Source: Tetrapyrgos nigripes (lineage: Eukaryota > Basidiomycota > Agaricomycetes > Agaricales > Campanellaceae). From it: a stretch of 64,000 nt of DNA. The translations under genes were made by a program, and so were the position numbers. This document shows positions 1 through 11,239 of this stretch, piece after piece (within the stretch, counting starts at the first letter, position 1; each line of letters opens with the position of its first letter). The DNA lies in the NCBI GenBank assembly GCA_013368315.1, contig JAACJM010000085.1, positions 248,001 through 312,000 on the forward strand, given 5' to 3'. The notes under the pieces were generated by a model that made no database searches, was not told the origin of the DNA, and worked only from the letters and a program-made list of their open reading frames with translations.

Positions 1-94
1 ATGCTATATATATCTATTAGCCGGGGCTTATTTGACTCGGAGTCTCTCTGAGTAGACCCTAGTACACCAGAAAATGTACACTACTGATAGTGCA

Positions 95-1760
95 CTACAC
101 GACCAATTCTACGCTCCCCGAAGGTCCGTGTGCCTCAGCGAAAGTGCAAGGAGAATTTGTAGCATTGCAACACCACACAAGATCCAACAAACCTGCACCC
201 GTTAACCCCACACCCAAAACTCCGCCAAGTGGTACCGTTGTACTGCTCAATGCTGTGACAGTCGCTATTTCCTCTTGGGGTAGACCGATTTGAGTCATGA
301 GCATTGATATCTGAGTTCCCTGCGAGTATGAACGAGTTGTGAGAACTTTCCACCGGGCCGATGTAGCTGCATGCAACCTACAGATCCAAATCCGACTCCA
401 GTAAGTAGCGAATAACCCGCGACAGTGCCAAGTGAGCTGTTCTCATTGAGCGTAGACATCAGACCCTGGAAAAGCGATGAAGGCAAGCAAGCGACTCAAG
501 TCTCATAGAATAACAAGACCTACGATGCCAACAGGTAAGAGTAACAGGGTGCAGGTATACACGAAATGGACTCGGTTCAGTTTGGCAGCAACGTGATTAA
601 CAATTGTACCAGCCACCGAAGCAATGAACAAGAATGGTATAACCAGCAAAGCGGCAGTCTGCCGATGACTTGAAGGAGCACAGGTAAGAAGAAGGTCTGA
701 AAATTTCATAATCAGAAAAGCGACTAGTAATCTGAGATCTGGCAGCTCACTGTGGTGAAAAGATGAAAAAAGAGGAGCGTGCGTGAAACTGCGCATTCGT
801 TAAATTCGAGGATTACCGAAAAAATACAGTAAAGACGCACTAAGCATGACAGGTATGTTTCGCCACTTCCAGTGACAAAACAGATACATCGGAGCTATTG
901 GCATGGCAGCAAAGATTTCAGCCACTGCAAACAGAGAGATAGAGACAGCGGCAGCGACCAAGATTCTAATGATAGTTGATGAGGCCCATGCTATCACTTG
1001 CCCCCCAAGATTAAGACCGACCACCAGGAAGGAAAGGGATGCCACGAGAAGCGTCATTCCGACAATGTCAGCTTGTTGCAGAGCTTTCTTGAAACCTAAC
1101 GGATGGATCCTATTGGGTAGGTTCATTTTCCAAAGAACGGCAGTGACTGTTCAGTTTAGCAATGTCATTGAGAAAAATCCTTGAAAAGTTCTGCAACACT
1201 CACTGACAGGACCAAATGGAATACAGAAAAGAAAGCTGATCATAGAGCAGTCAGCAACTTCAACAACACGCCTGTGGAACCTGGACTCACATCCATCTCC
1301 ATCCTCCAGGCGATGAATTTGCAAACAATGTACCAATTATTGGCCCTACAGAGTCAGCAATAATGAAGACCAAGTTGATGAGATTGAGGTAGTTTCCACG
1401 TTGGCGTTCGTGAGTCATATCTGTAGAAATTTTACAATACGTTCGCAGCGTGGCAGAGTCGAGACTCACCCGAAAGGATAATAACGGTCAGGGACAGTAT
1501 TCCTGCGCCTCCAGCTCCACTTATCAAACGGCCAGCGACAAGAACTTCGAGACTAGGGCTGGCGCCTGCTATTGCGCTTCCTACAATGAAAATCCATAAC
1601 TCGATGAGCAGCAGACGTTTTGGGCCTACGATGTCCTGGAAAACAGTTCATTCAAGTTTCAAAGGTGATGTGTGCACATTGACTCACAGATACTCGCCCA
1701 ATAATAGGCTGCAAGCCGGTTGTAGTCATCAGGAAGAGTAGTTCCCAATGTCAAGGCTGT
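95..1760 (-). pseudogene. MFS transporter (DHA2 drug/siderophore type), probably decayed
   Basis: Read on the minus strand this is a multi-exon major facilitator of the 14-TM DHA2 group, which exports drugs, toxins or siderophores at the plasma membrane by proton antiport. Seen: an N-terminal piece LMTTTGLQPIIGRVS, then DIVGPKR, VAGRLISGAGGAGI (1480-1640), ERQRGNYLNLINL and GPIIGTLFANSSPGGWRWM (1287-1410), hydrophobic helices at 810-1126, GLMSTLNENSSLGTVAGYS (about 400-470) and VPLGGVLGVGLTGAG (about 195-240). Two defects argue for a pseudogene. Around 640-690 the segment FFLPVLLQVI and the following TAALLVIPFLFIASVAG lie in different frames with no room for an intron. In addition, the first recognisable segment is preceded by an in-frame TGA, so TM1 and the normal start are missing. 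The first possible ATG is at 1729. A sequencing indel could explain the frameshift, but not the missing N-terminus as well. Confidence 0.72.
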
Positions 1761-3690
1761 CGACGGGTTTGATCCTGGATGGTCCTATGTCAACGAAATG
1801 CTGTCCTTCATGAGGATGTTTTCGTAGGGCGATCTTGGAGGTTAGGTTTCGCAGAGGGAATTATAGTACATTTATACAATTGTTCACATCGTTCATTATG
1901 ACATGAAAGTCACCATGAGACGCCGATATATCGAACATACAATCTACCTGGAGAGACGAAACCTGAATCAATGACAAACTCCGTTGCAATATGGAGCAAC
2001 CGCACCTAGTCCAGAAAGAAGATGTCCTGCGCTAAGATATCGGTATCAGCCGTCCGTATCTCTACATCCTTTTGATGAAACACTGCAAATGTCACCTCTT
2101 TCTACGAGCTGCGACGAAATATTTTTGATAAGCGTTCCAATAGCAACATAATCCAGAAAGATCCAAGTCGGTAAGATTTGCCAAAAAAAAAAAAAAGCAC
2201 TGCTTTTGCCGTCTATACCAAATTTAAGCAATGTTTCACTTCGTCATTTCAAGGTGCAGTTGAAGCTTGAAGACTCGTCCAGTTAAGTTGAAGAGTAGGA
2301 TCGCCAAGTCGCAAGATGGATGTCGGGAACCGGACAACCGTTTGTTTGAATCAGGGAGGAGGAGGAGGAGTCTATTACCCGGGCTGTGGAGCCGGCTCAA
2401 CTTTTTGGCCGTGATTCTGTGAAGTTGAGTCTCTGTTGCTTCTTATCACCTCCGAAGTGTCTTGAAAATGTACGGTACTAGCATTGGAAAGGCCAAAAAA
2501 GGAAGGGGCCATATAAGCAAATACCTAAGGTATTGCGTTGAACCAGCCTATTGTTACTAGTTCAGAGTGCGAAGTTCTTCCCAATCATTTGTCCTTGAAT
2601 CGTAATTGCAATTGTAGAGCGAAAGTCGGTGAGCGGAGACTTTCCTGCAGTTCATGAGAGCATAACGATGATGAGGGAACTGGAGCTGTTCAACAGTCTC
2701 TGAGACTGTAGAGAATCTGAGTGATGGAAGAGGTTGAAGAAGGACCGACTTAGGTAATTAGCTACTTCTCAACGGTCAACCCAACCATTGATCTCTGGCA
2801 TTTCAAGCACCTCATAATAAAGCTGGTGATTTCGAGCTATATCGTAGGCGAATTTGGAGATCTATCAGTCCTGGTGAGTTTGTGGACCTCAATCTCAAAC
2901 AAAACGGTGCTTTACTGAAGATGCGAGGACACTCACAGCGGCGTCACCTCTGTGGATTCTTAGTACAGTATTACGACTTCGATGTCATGGAAGACTTTTT
3001 ATAATGAAATCTAATTTCAGACAAGATATTCCCCAATTCAAAGCTTACTCTCGGACGCGTGAAAGCCTTTTCTCCGAAGCAACGTACTCACAGCTGACGC
3101 AGCTCTCAATTTCCCCAAGGACTGATCGCCCACATGCCTTTGAGATCTTGGCTCGACCGTACGCATCTTTTTACGAAAATTGCTTGGACTCCCGAAGAAC
3201 GTGTTTGGTTCGTCGCGTATTGGAACGTTCAGAGCGCGTCAAATGTGGTTGATTGCCGTACCGTCGGAAGAACTGAAACCCTCAAAGCAAATGGCGTGAT
3301 CCTCCTCGGCCTTATGCCGATTGCTGCCTCTCTATCGTGGAATAGCGGGGGTTTCCTATGCAATAACGCGGTTATAGAGCCGCTAAAAATCGAGCGTCGC
3401 CACAGACTTGACTAATTCACTTAGCTGACCGTTGGCTTTCACATAGATTACCCATAGGCGCAGAAAAGTTGTCTGAGAACGCTGAATGTACGCCGCACGC
3501 AAACTCGCTGTCCATGCATCTGTTCGACCGTGGACCTAGACTATGAAGCCATAAATCGACTATGCCCCAATAGTGAAAGTATTGCCAAGTACTGAGAGTC
3601 TGAGACCAGCTCTATTGTTTTCTCGTCGGAGAGGCGTACATAGTTACGTAGGTGTTGTCATCTTCGGGCCGCTTACATGTCTAAGTCGCT
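1761..3690. other. Intergenic region, no gene recognised
   Basis: About 1.9 kb without a coding region I can support. It has a 14-base A run near 2180, a short GGA repeat near 2357 and several unrelated short open frames (for example 3004-3252 and 3134-3415) with no family resemblance and no convincing splice structure. The last part must hold the promoter of the PP2C gene that starts at 3736. Confidence 0.5.
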
Positions 3691-3694
3691 TTTG

Positions 3695-3702
3695 TATAAA
3701 TA
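3695..3702 (+). promoter_or_regulatory. TATA-box-like element upstream of PP2C gene
   Basis: TATAAATA lies 33 bp upstream of the ATG at 3736, followed by a pyrimidine-rich tract (ACTCTTCTCTTACTCC) of the kind often found around fungal transcription starts. If it is a true TATA box, the 5' UTR must be very short. The motif and spacing are seen; its function is inferred. Confidence 0.4.
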
Positions 3703-3735
3703 ATAATTTTACTCTTCTCTTACTCCAACTGTGTC

Positions 3736-5361
3736 ATGTCGGACGCAACAATTGCTGAAACCTCAGAAATGACTAGCAGTTCAAGTGAGTCTCCGATTAT
3801 CTCCTCGAGGAACTAAGGGGCTCGGCTGTGACCCCAGTGTTTGTCTTACACTTTGACGATTTAATTTCATTTTCAGCTACATCTTTATCTCCCTCTCAAT
3901 CTTTTACCGCCCCGTGAGTGCCTTTTCGCGTCGCTATGTCCGATTATCTGCTCACAAAAGCCCAGTTCATTCTCCCCTATGCCTCAGAATGGTTTCTCTG
4001 ACTCACCCAACGCTCGTTCCAAGTCGATAACAACCACCGACTTGGATACCTATGGCGTAAGTAGATCTCTGTGTTATTCATCCGTCTTGTCTCAACCTCA
4101 GTGACAGATTCTCAACCGACATGCAACCAAAAATACCTTCTTCCAAGTAGGAGTCTCCGAGGACAAGGGTTCCAGGCGAACGATGGAGGATGCACATTCC
4201 TTCGTGACAGACTTTGACAACATACGCGGACAAGGTTTCTTCGCTGTATTCGATGGACATGCGGGCAAACATGCGGCAGAGTGGTGTGGTAGCAACTTTC
4301 ATGAGGTACGCAACATGACGTCCTAGGATCCACTTGATATGTCTAAAATTTGAGTATCCACACAGTATCTCCTCAAGAGTTTACGAGAGTCCCCTAACAT
4401 GACTATTCCCGACCTTCTCAACAAAACCTTCCACGCAGTAGACGCCGCCTTGTCCAAAATGTGCGAGGAATCCGACGGAAAGATTCATTCGGGTTGTACC
4501 GCAGTCACCGCTTTTCTCCGCATAGAAGATGCCCAAGGCAAACAAAGCTTTCTAGACGTCGACTCCCCTCCAACTGCCGATTCACCGATCTCTGCGCAAA
4601 ATACAAATTCTAATTTGGATGAAATGGGAAGCACGCATGAGAGTGGCGAAAGCAGTGATGATGTTGGCAAGGACTCTAAGGGGAGCAAGAGCAAAAAGAC
4701 AACTTCCAATCGGATCAAGAAGGCACTACGTAGCTTGGGTAGTGGTTCCTTGTCGGGCTCGTTATCTGGCTCTCTATCCCCTAAAACTCCCAAATCCACT
4801 TCTCCGACTCTTTCTCCCAAGGCGTCCGTAGAAAACGTCCAGGTCCGCTTACCACCAGAGGGAATGCGGCGGGTTTTGTATTGCGCTAATGCCGGGGATG
4901 CAAGGGGCGTATTAAGCAGAAATGGCAAGGCCGTTCGTCTAACCTATGACCATAAAGGGTCGGATAAGCAGGAGGCTAAGCGCATTACGGACGCTGGCGG
5001 ATTCGTGATGAGTGGCAGAGTCAACGGAGTATTAGCTGTGACGCGAAGCTTGGGTGACTCTTCTATGAAGGAATTTGTCGTCGGATCTCCCTATACAACG
5101 GAGACGGAGTTGTGTGAAGATGATGACCTTCTTATCCTGGCTTGCGATGGGGTGCGTTACTTTTTCTTGCTCTGTTATCCATCACTTACAGGCAATTCGC
5201 AGCTCTGGGATGTTATTTCGGATCAAGGTGCGGTGGACCTCATACGTCCAGTTCAAGATGCACAAGATGCAAGTCGAAAACTCTTGGATTACGCACTATC
5301 GCATCATACAACAGACAACGTAACAGTTGAGGTGATACGATTCAAGAAGCAAAAGTTATGA
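3736..5361 (+). CDS. PP2C-type Ser/Thr protein phosphatase, long paralogue
   Basis: A metal-dependent protein phosphatase of about 430 residues, split by at least five introns (MSDATIAETSEMTSSS starts exon 1). PP2C motifs appear in order: [97 protein letters not shown], then after an intron LWDVISDQGAVDL and TTDNVTVEVIRF. The Mn/Mg-binding Asp residues of DGH, the final DG and DN are all present. A Ser/Lys-rich insert of about 80 residues (4600-4840), including GSLSGSLSGSLS, separates the TAVTAF and LYCANAGD strands and looks disordered. It resembles fungal Ptc1-3 phosphatases that dampen stress MAP kinase pathways; the exact substrate is unknown. The gene at 13263 is a paralogue that lacks this insert and the N-terminal extension. 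Confidence 0.92.
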
Positions 5362-5600
5362 TGACTTCCTCTCCTTGCATTTTCTTTCAGCTCGGTATAT
5401 TTGGACTTTTGGGTACACGAGACGTAGTGATTATTCGTTGCCTAGCCGCCGTTTCTCATTTTAACCCATCATGCACGTACATCCTTCGCACATACAATAA
5501 TGTATCTTTATCCGGGTCTTAATGATTCTCCGCAGTATACAATTAAAGGTTATTTGGCTATCAAAGGACGCAGTTCATTTGTTTACAACCTCACGCTATT

Positions 5601-5832
5601 TAGGGGGGGGGGGGGGGGGTCAGAGTTCAACGATTCTACTTTCGATTCACACCTCGACGATTCTCCGTAGCAGAAATTATGTAATTTTCTTGGATGAACC
5701 GACGGGTGAATCGGAAGGGTGAATCGCTGCTGGAAAAGTGCGGTCAGAGTTGAAGCGATGATTCAGGCCGTTTCACGAGTTGCGAACCGGTGTCTGGATC
5801 AAAGCCAGAATCGTGAACTCTGACCCCCCCTA
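5601..5832. mobile_element. MITE-like element with G-tract terminal inverted repeats, TA target
   Basis: The left end reads TA followed by 17 G and TCAGAGTTCAACGATTCT. The right end (5807-5832) is AGAATCGTGAACTCTGA, seven C and TA. Apart from one extra A and the longer G tract, the right end is the exact reverse complement of the left over about 24 bp. TA borders at both ends fit a Tc1/mariner-type TA target duplication. CGATTC or its complement GAATCG occurs at 5631, 5643, 5658, 5708, 5721 and 5808, and a degenerate internal copy of the terminus (GGTCAGAGTTGAAGCGAT) lies at 5742-5759. There is no transposase reading frame in 232 bp, so it would be non-autonomous. It sits about 240 bp 3' of the PP2C stop. 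Confidence 0.72.
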
Positions 5833-6753
5833 TTTTTTGTCAGAAGAAGCATCAAAGAAGCATTGCGCTCTTGAAAACCAGGCAGCTAGCACCACTCTCT
5901 TTTCTTACGGCTAAAATCAGAAACGGTGTGTAATGCTTGAGAGAACACACGATTCGCACTGAATACCCGTGGAGAACGTATTAGTACGAAGACCATCGAA
6001 GTGCTTTTTCCCGCATCAAATCGAGAGAGCGGCCTAGCAACTACCTTGGGCTCTAGAGCTCTTGTGATGTGGTACCCCGCATTACTATCAAAGCCTACAG
6101 GAAATTGTGTTTTCATTTTCATGCATTTGCAGGTACAGAGCGGACTTTGGGTTTTTTTTTGACTTGGCATGATATATGGGATATATGGGTGGCTGAAACA
6201 AGGTTCATGGAAATTTACCTCTTGATAATGCTAATGAAGGCGTAGATCAACGACTCTATCACAGAATGCAATTTCTGAGATGTATGCTAGCTTCAGCTGG
6301 AAGTTTTGAGGTCGACGAGATCTTCAGGCGTGCGGGTGCAGCCACCATGAGCTTCGCTGGCACCATTCGTCTCGCTTGGCTCCTTCACAGACAAAGTCTT
6401 GTTCTGTGTCCACAATCGCGAGCCAACGGTCACCATGAGCATCACTGTCGATGCTAATCTCATGACATACTTGCAGGAAAAGGTGGCTGCGACGCGCCGA
6501 CGACGAGGATGTCAGTTTCCAATTATAAATCTGGGCCTAAAGAAAATGAAATTTAACCTACTGCAAGGCACTCGTCTTCATCCGACCTGGACCGACCATA
6601 GCGTGAGGTCGAACAGAAGCCAGAAGGCAGATTTGCTAACGTAATATTCTCTGGTGCTTTCCACCGTGTCCCTTGTCGATAATCGCTTTAAAATGGTGTT
6701 TTACGCGTTTTCAATGCTCAAGAACGCGACTGACTGGATTTCAAGGCTCCCAG
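5833..6753. other. Intergenic region between MITE and MND1
   Basis: No recognisable protein family in either strand. Short open frames at 5886-6170 (minus) and 6266-6644 (plus) have no similarity I recognise. The first coding exon and start of the following MND1 gene should lie in the last part of this stretch, but I could not place them. Confidence 0.4.
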
Positions 6754-7730
6754 AGGTCTCTCTGCCGAAGAAAAACGCGTCAAATTGCTCGAAATCTTCC
6801 ATGAAACGGTACGAAACCCCGGCGTTTTGTATGTACTTCATGAAGATTTCTCATGCTTGTAAACTCGTCTCCAGAAGGATTTTTATCAGTTGAAAGAGTT
6901 GGAGAAACTCGGACCGAAAATGAAGGGAATCGGTGAGTACTGTAACCATGGTGTCAGTCGCGGACAACCACTGACTCTGAAGCGCGGCGTTTCACAATAA
7001 CTCCAGTGTCCCAATCAGTGAAGGAAGTTCTGCAATCCCTAGTGGACGATGGGCTTGTTCAAGCAGACAAGATCGGGTCATCAAACTGCGAGTGGTTCAT
7101 CCAATAATCCCGAAAAAAGTACTCACACAGGGATCGTAGTTTTCTGGAGTTTCCCATCTCAACAGGGCGTGCTGGTGAGTTCTCTGTAAGAATCCGCTTT
7201 GTAGGGTTTCTAAACCCTGGCTATATGCGCGTCAAGTAGATTCAAACCAGATTGAAGTCCGTCAAAGAACAAAGGTCGTCTAACGAAGCTCAATTGAAGG
7301 AACTACATGAGGCATTGAACATTGAAAAATCATTGAGGGTGGAGTCTGTACGTATACATTTATTTCCTTTCCGACAAAGCGTCTCTGAGCGTATCGGATG
7401 CTATTCGCAGCAAGATCGCACTCGCCTCCTTAACGAATTGACGGATTTGAAGAAGGAGATATGCCAGCTTGATCAGGAACTGGGTGCATACGGCGCTTGC
7501 GATCCCGTGAAATTGGAGGAAACAAAGAGAGCGATAACTTTAGGGAAGGAAGCAGCCATCAGGTGGACCGGTACGTTCTTGTTTTTCGTCTTCGAACCTT
7601 GGTTAAGGTTGGATATCAAGATAATTATGGAGTAGTCCTGAATTACTTCACGCGTCAGAACGGAGTATCTGCAGATGACGTACGAAAGTATCTGGGAGTA
7701 CCTGAAGACTATGAGGATCAAGTTTATTGA
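6754..7730 (+). CDS. MND1: Meiotic nuclear division protein 1 (Hop2-Mnd1 complex)
   Basis: Mnd1 pairs with Hop2 to help Dmc1/Rad51 in strand invasion between homologues in meiosis. Conserved pieces in order: GLSAEEKRVKLLEIFHET (6755-6808), KDFYQLKELEKLGPKMKGI after an intron, VSQSVKEVLQSLVDDGLVQ, DKIGSSN, FFWSFPSQ, the coiled-coil start RLKSVKEQRSSNEAQLKEL, LTDLKKEICQLDQEL, KEAAIRWTDNYGVVLNYF and the ending GVSADDVRKYLGVPEDY. The winged-helix N-terminus, central coiled coil and C-terminal helices of the family are all there, at about 210 residues. The first few codons (usually M-x-K/R before GLSAEEK) sit in an upstream exon I could not place, so the start given is the first recognisable exon. 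One intron uses a GC donor (7088-7139). Presence of a meiosis gene fits a sexual fungus. Confidence 0.9.
7088..7139 (+). other. Non-canonical GC-AG intron in MND1
   Basis: The exon ending in the codons for SSN plus one base is followed directly by GCGAGT, not GT. Joining to the acceptor at 7139 (GATCGTAG) restores the conserved SSNFFWSFPSQ. A second AG at 7130 would also stay in frame but gives SSNWIVVFWSF, with three extra residues. No GT donor nearby restores the frame. The splice is inferred from the family pattern. Confidence 0.7.
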
Positions 7731-7985
7731 CGCGGGTATGGGAAATTAATATTGAATCAATGAAGAGACGGTTCCACCGGTCTTATGGTGTTGGAGAGAG
7801 TTAAAACGGGTGTGGTCAGTAGTTCCTGAGATAGAGGGTCATGAGTCGTGAAATCGACGAGTACAAAACTAAGGTACCTGTAAATATTACACGAAATGGC
7901 ACGTGAGTCTCACTACGTTGATTCCTGGTGGTCGTGTCCCTCGCCCCATAACGTCCCGTGGTCGTTGCCCTCGTCTCTTCCATAC

Positions 7986-10900
7986 ATGTCGCTCAGCCCT
8001 GCCTCAGTCAGCAATGGCTCGGAATCTGCCAACAAACGACGCCGCACCACCGGCAGCGATGTCACCACGGATGTTCCGGCCCAGAGTCAACCACCAGCAC
8101 ACATACCGAAACGAGGCGCTCGGGCCTGTACAGCCTGTAGAAAAGGAAAGAATCGTTGTGAGGGTGAGGTGAGTGCTTCAAGCTTCCAAACCGTCCCGTC
8201 CCTGCTCACTGGTCCGGTCGGCCCGGCTCTCAGGCTCCTTGTCGTCGATGTCAACTCAGTGGAACGCCTTGTATCTTTGAAAAACCCGAGAAGAAGATTC
8301 CTAATGTCCTAACGGGACCTAGTGTCGAGTGGGTTCTCATTTTCACCGGCTTCTTTTCCATCATTCATTCAATTTCACCAGACGGCTCTCCCGCCTAGAA
8401 GGACAGTATCTGGTGCGTCACGCCCACTTTTCAAATCTTGTCCGATGGCTCATTCCTCACAGGTCATGCAAAGCCATATGATAGGCATGCAGTCAACGCT
8501 GGACAGGATCTTGACTGCGGTTCAGAATCCGGCTGCTGGTCTGGTGTACCCTCATCAGCCCGTTGCCACTAATGCAGACAGCATTCGCGACAGCACCAGT
8601 TCCGGAAACATCGATGCGAATGACCGTACAAGACCTTTTCCTCCATTGCCTGGTTTTGCCCCTCCCGTACGTGCCGCATGACTCGTACATTCTCACCGAC
8701 AAACCCTTTCTTTGCTTTTTAAGCCACACAAATATGCAACCTACGGCATTGTACCCAGCACTGCGCCTTCGTCAGATGACGAGTCTGAAGACACACTACC
8801 GCGTGCTACATTGAATGCACCTATCGAAGCCCTTCAAGGTCTGGCGAATGCTGCTGCCGAAGCTGCTGCTGCTCCATCTGCTTCTCCTCCCAGGTATGCC
8901 GTTGCTCTGACGAACAAAGGCGTCCATAGCTAATACCTATTAGGGTTAAGAAGCGCAAACGTGTTGAACCCATTCCTCGTAACGCATTTCCTCACGTTGT
9001 AGAGAAGGTACGCCTATCACAGAATGATCTGAATCATTTTATTGACATTTGTGCAGGGACTTGTTGCTGATTCGGAAGCCAGAGAGTTGTATAACATGTA
9101 AATTACTGTCATTCGTAATGGCCAACAAGTCAAGACTGAGTCTCACCGCGTGTGTTAGCTTTTTTGCAGGATGCCATCTCTTCATACCCGTGTTCGACCC
9201 ATTATATGATACCTATGAAAGCTTGATGGAGCGTAGTCCTTGGACGTTCGATGCCATTCTAGCAGTGGCCGGCAAAATACGAAGTGGGAATGGTCCCCTC
9301 AGTCCAACGTTCTACAAGTGTCTAGAAGAAGCTCAAGGAATTGCTCGATCTTCCCTTTTTGGACCTATCGTCCGGAAAGAAGCAGTGCAAGGTGCATATC
9401 AAGTGCATACGCCTTTATGCAGACTCTCATGTCCGATTGTTCTAGGTATGCTGCTTTTGGCGGCATGGAGTACGAATGGATGGCTCCCAAGTGGGCATGC
9501 AATGAGAATGGCGCTTGATCTAGGCCTACATCGTGCGTTGGACAAACTGGCAGATGAGAATGGCAAATCAAGATCTGAAGCTGAGGAACGGGACTTGGGT
9601 ATGTTCATTACCAGCTCACATGATGATTTTTGTTCATGCATTTCCTCGGATTGTAGTCGTATCTGCCCGTATCTGGCTATGCTTGTATTGGTTCGATCAT
9701 CAGTAAGTCGCTTCTGAATGATTCTCGTACTTCCATATCGATCTATCCAACAGAATGAGCCTTGGCACTGGCCGGCCGGTTGTGTTACGAGATGAAAGCT
9801 CGATTCGTCATTGTCGTCTTCTGTTAGAGCACCGGTATGCTTCACCTACAGACGTCCGTCTGATTTCTCAGGTCGAACTCATCGCCGAAAAAAGTGTGCT
9901 TTTTTGCGCTCGTTTTTCTTGAGAACTAGACTAACTTTGCAATTCCAGCTCAAATATACGAGACCCTGGCTCCACTAAATGGCCAAGTAAATCACAACAC
10001 TCTGGCTTTCATTCGTCGCGCCAATGTGGCTTTGGACAAATGGTGGCAAGGTTGCGACGAACTGCACCGTAAGCCAGTGGTTTTTCTTGGAACTAATCTG
10101 CAGCTTATACCCGAGTTAGGTCGAACTATGGACGAAAACTCACTGTTGAGAAAAATACTGGCAGGAGAATTGCACTACGCCAAATTATGGCTGGTCTGTG
10201 TTGCTCTTCGTGGCGTATCTTGGGATAAAATGCCCTTTGAGCAACGAGAGCTAGCCTTCCAAGCCAAAGATGCAGCCTTCAATTGCCTATCCATCTTCCT
10301 TTCTTCTCCAGAATACCGGTACGTCCTGAAGCGTCATATATGCTATCCATTTCCTGAAAGTGCCTTGTTTTAGCGCTGCTCTTCGGTATGCCGTTCACGA
10401 CAGTCTTGTGACCGCTGCCTTTTCCGGTCTTTTCCTTCTGAAGATGGCCAGCCTATTCCCCACAGAGTTGGATCTCAATGCGATTATCGCACAAGTCGAA
10501 CAACTTTCCCAACTCTTGTCCGACGTTGCGGCTGAACGGTGTGTATCTTGATCATGATCGTAGCAATGATCTCATGTTTCCGCCTAGTTATGCTCTGACG
10601 CTCAGAATCATGCTGGCTAACCTTCGGCGAAAATTAGGTGTTACTAGTGGTATCAACACTCCAGTACCTATTATGCCACTTCCGATGGGCTTTGGTGATA
10701 TAGCCGTCACTCCGCCGTCCGTTTGGGACCCATCGTTGCCTGCGCCTTTCACCATGGAGGAGCTTGGTTTCGCTCCTAGCGACAGAAATGTCATTACTCA
10801 TTCTTCCATCCCCGCTTGGCTTCAAGAACAGGTGGGTGGAAATACCTTTTGGTCGGAACGACAATGCTTATTCTCTCTTGTTGCAGAGTCTCACTGATCT

Positions 10901-10997
10901 GGGACTTCCTGTGAATGGCTCTGACGGCATTTTCCTTCAAACGTCAGGAACAAATGGCTGGGTTGGAGATTTTGCTCCCATGCCCGAAGCATGGTAA
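7986..10997 (+). CDS. Zn(II)2Cys6 fungal transcription factor
   Basis: A DNA-binding regulator of the Gal4-type family. The binuclear zinc cluster is ACTACRKGKNRCEGE joined across an intron to APCRRCQLSGTPC: six cysteines spaced C-x2-C-x6-C-x5-C-x2-C-x6-C. A basic KKKIP-type linker and the short heptad segment RLSRLEGQ...MQSTLDRIL follow. Next comes an acidic Ser-rich stretch, a nuclear-signal-like KKRKR (about 8950), and the fungal-specific middle homology domain (HLFIPVFDPLYDTYESLM, FDAILAVAGKIRSG, LLLAAWSTNGWLPSGHAMRM, ALDLGLHRALD, LGTGRPVVLRDE), ending with TNGWVGDFAPMPEAW. At least ten introns. I chose the ATG at 7986 (MSLSPASVSNGSESANKRRR); an in-frame ATG at 7896 would add 30 residues. 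The target genes cannot be told from sequence: its neighbours are a meiosis gene and a translation factor, not a catabolic or secondary-metabolite cluster. Confidence 0.9.
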
Positions 10998-11239
10998 AAT
11001 TATATCCTAATAGTAACTTCTGGATATCCGTCTCCGTCTTGTTTTGCACTAGTAGTGTACATCGCATCAAATGTGTAATTATGAGGATTCGAATCTCGAT
11101 ACCCCACTGTCATCTCTGCTTTGCGATGTACTTGTAATGCTCTATAAAGATACGTAGGAACCAGGGAGGGATACACAACTATTGTCCAGTACAGAAAATT
11201 CTGAGTCACTACTGCTATATAGGTCGACTGACCATTGAT

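Noticed and set aside
2177..2192. A-run that could be a retroposon tail
   Set aside because: No target duplication or recognisable upstream retroelement sequence; a simple A tract is enough.
4485..4928. 147-codon minus-strand open frame
   Set aside because: It is the antisense shadow of the PP2C coding exon.
11080..11100. GGATTCGAATCTCG resembles a tRNA T-loop
   Set aside because: No acceptor stem, D-arm or anticodon arm can be folded around it, and it lies between two convergent stop codons.
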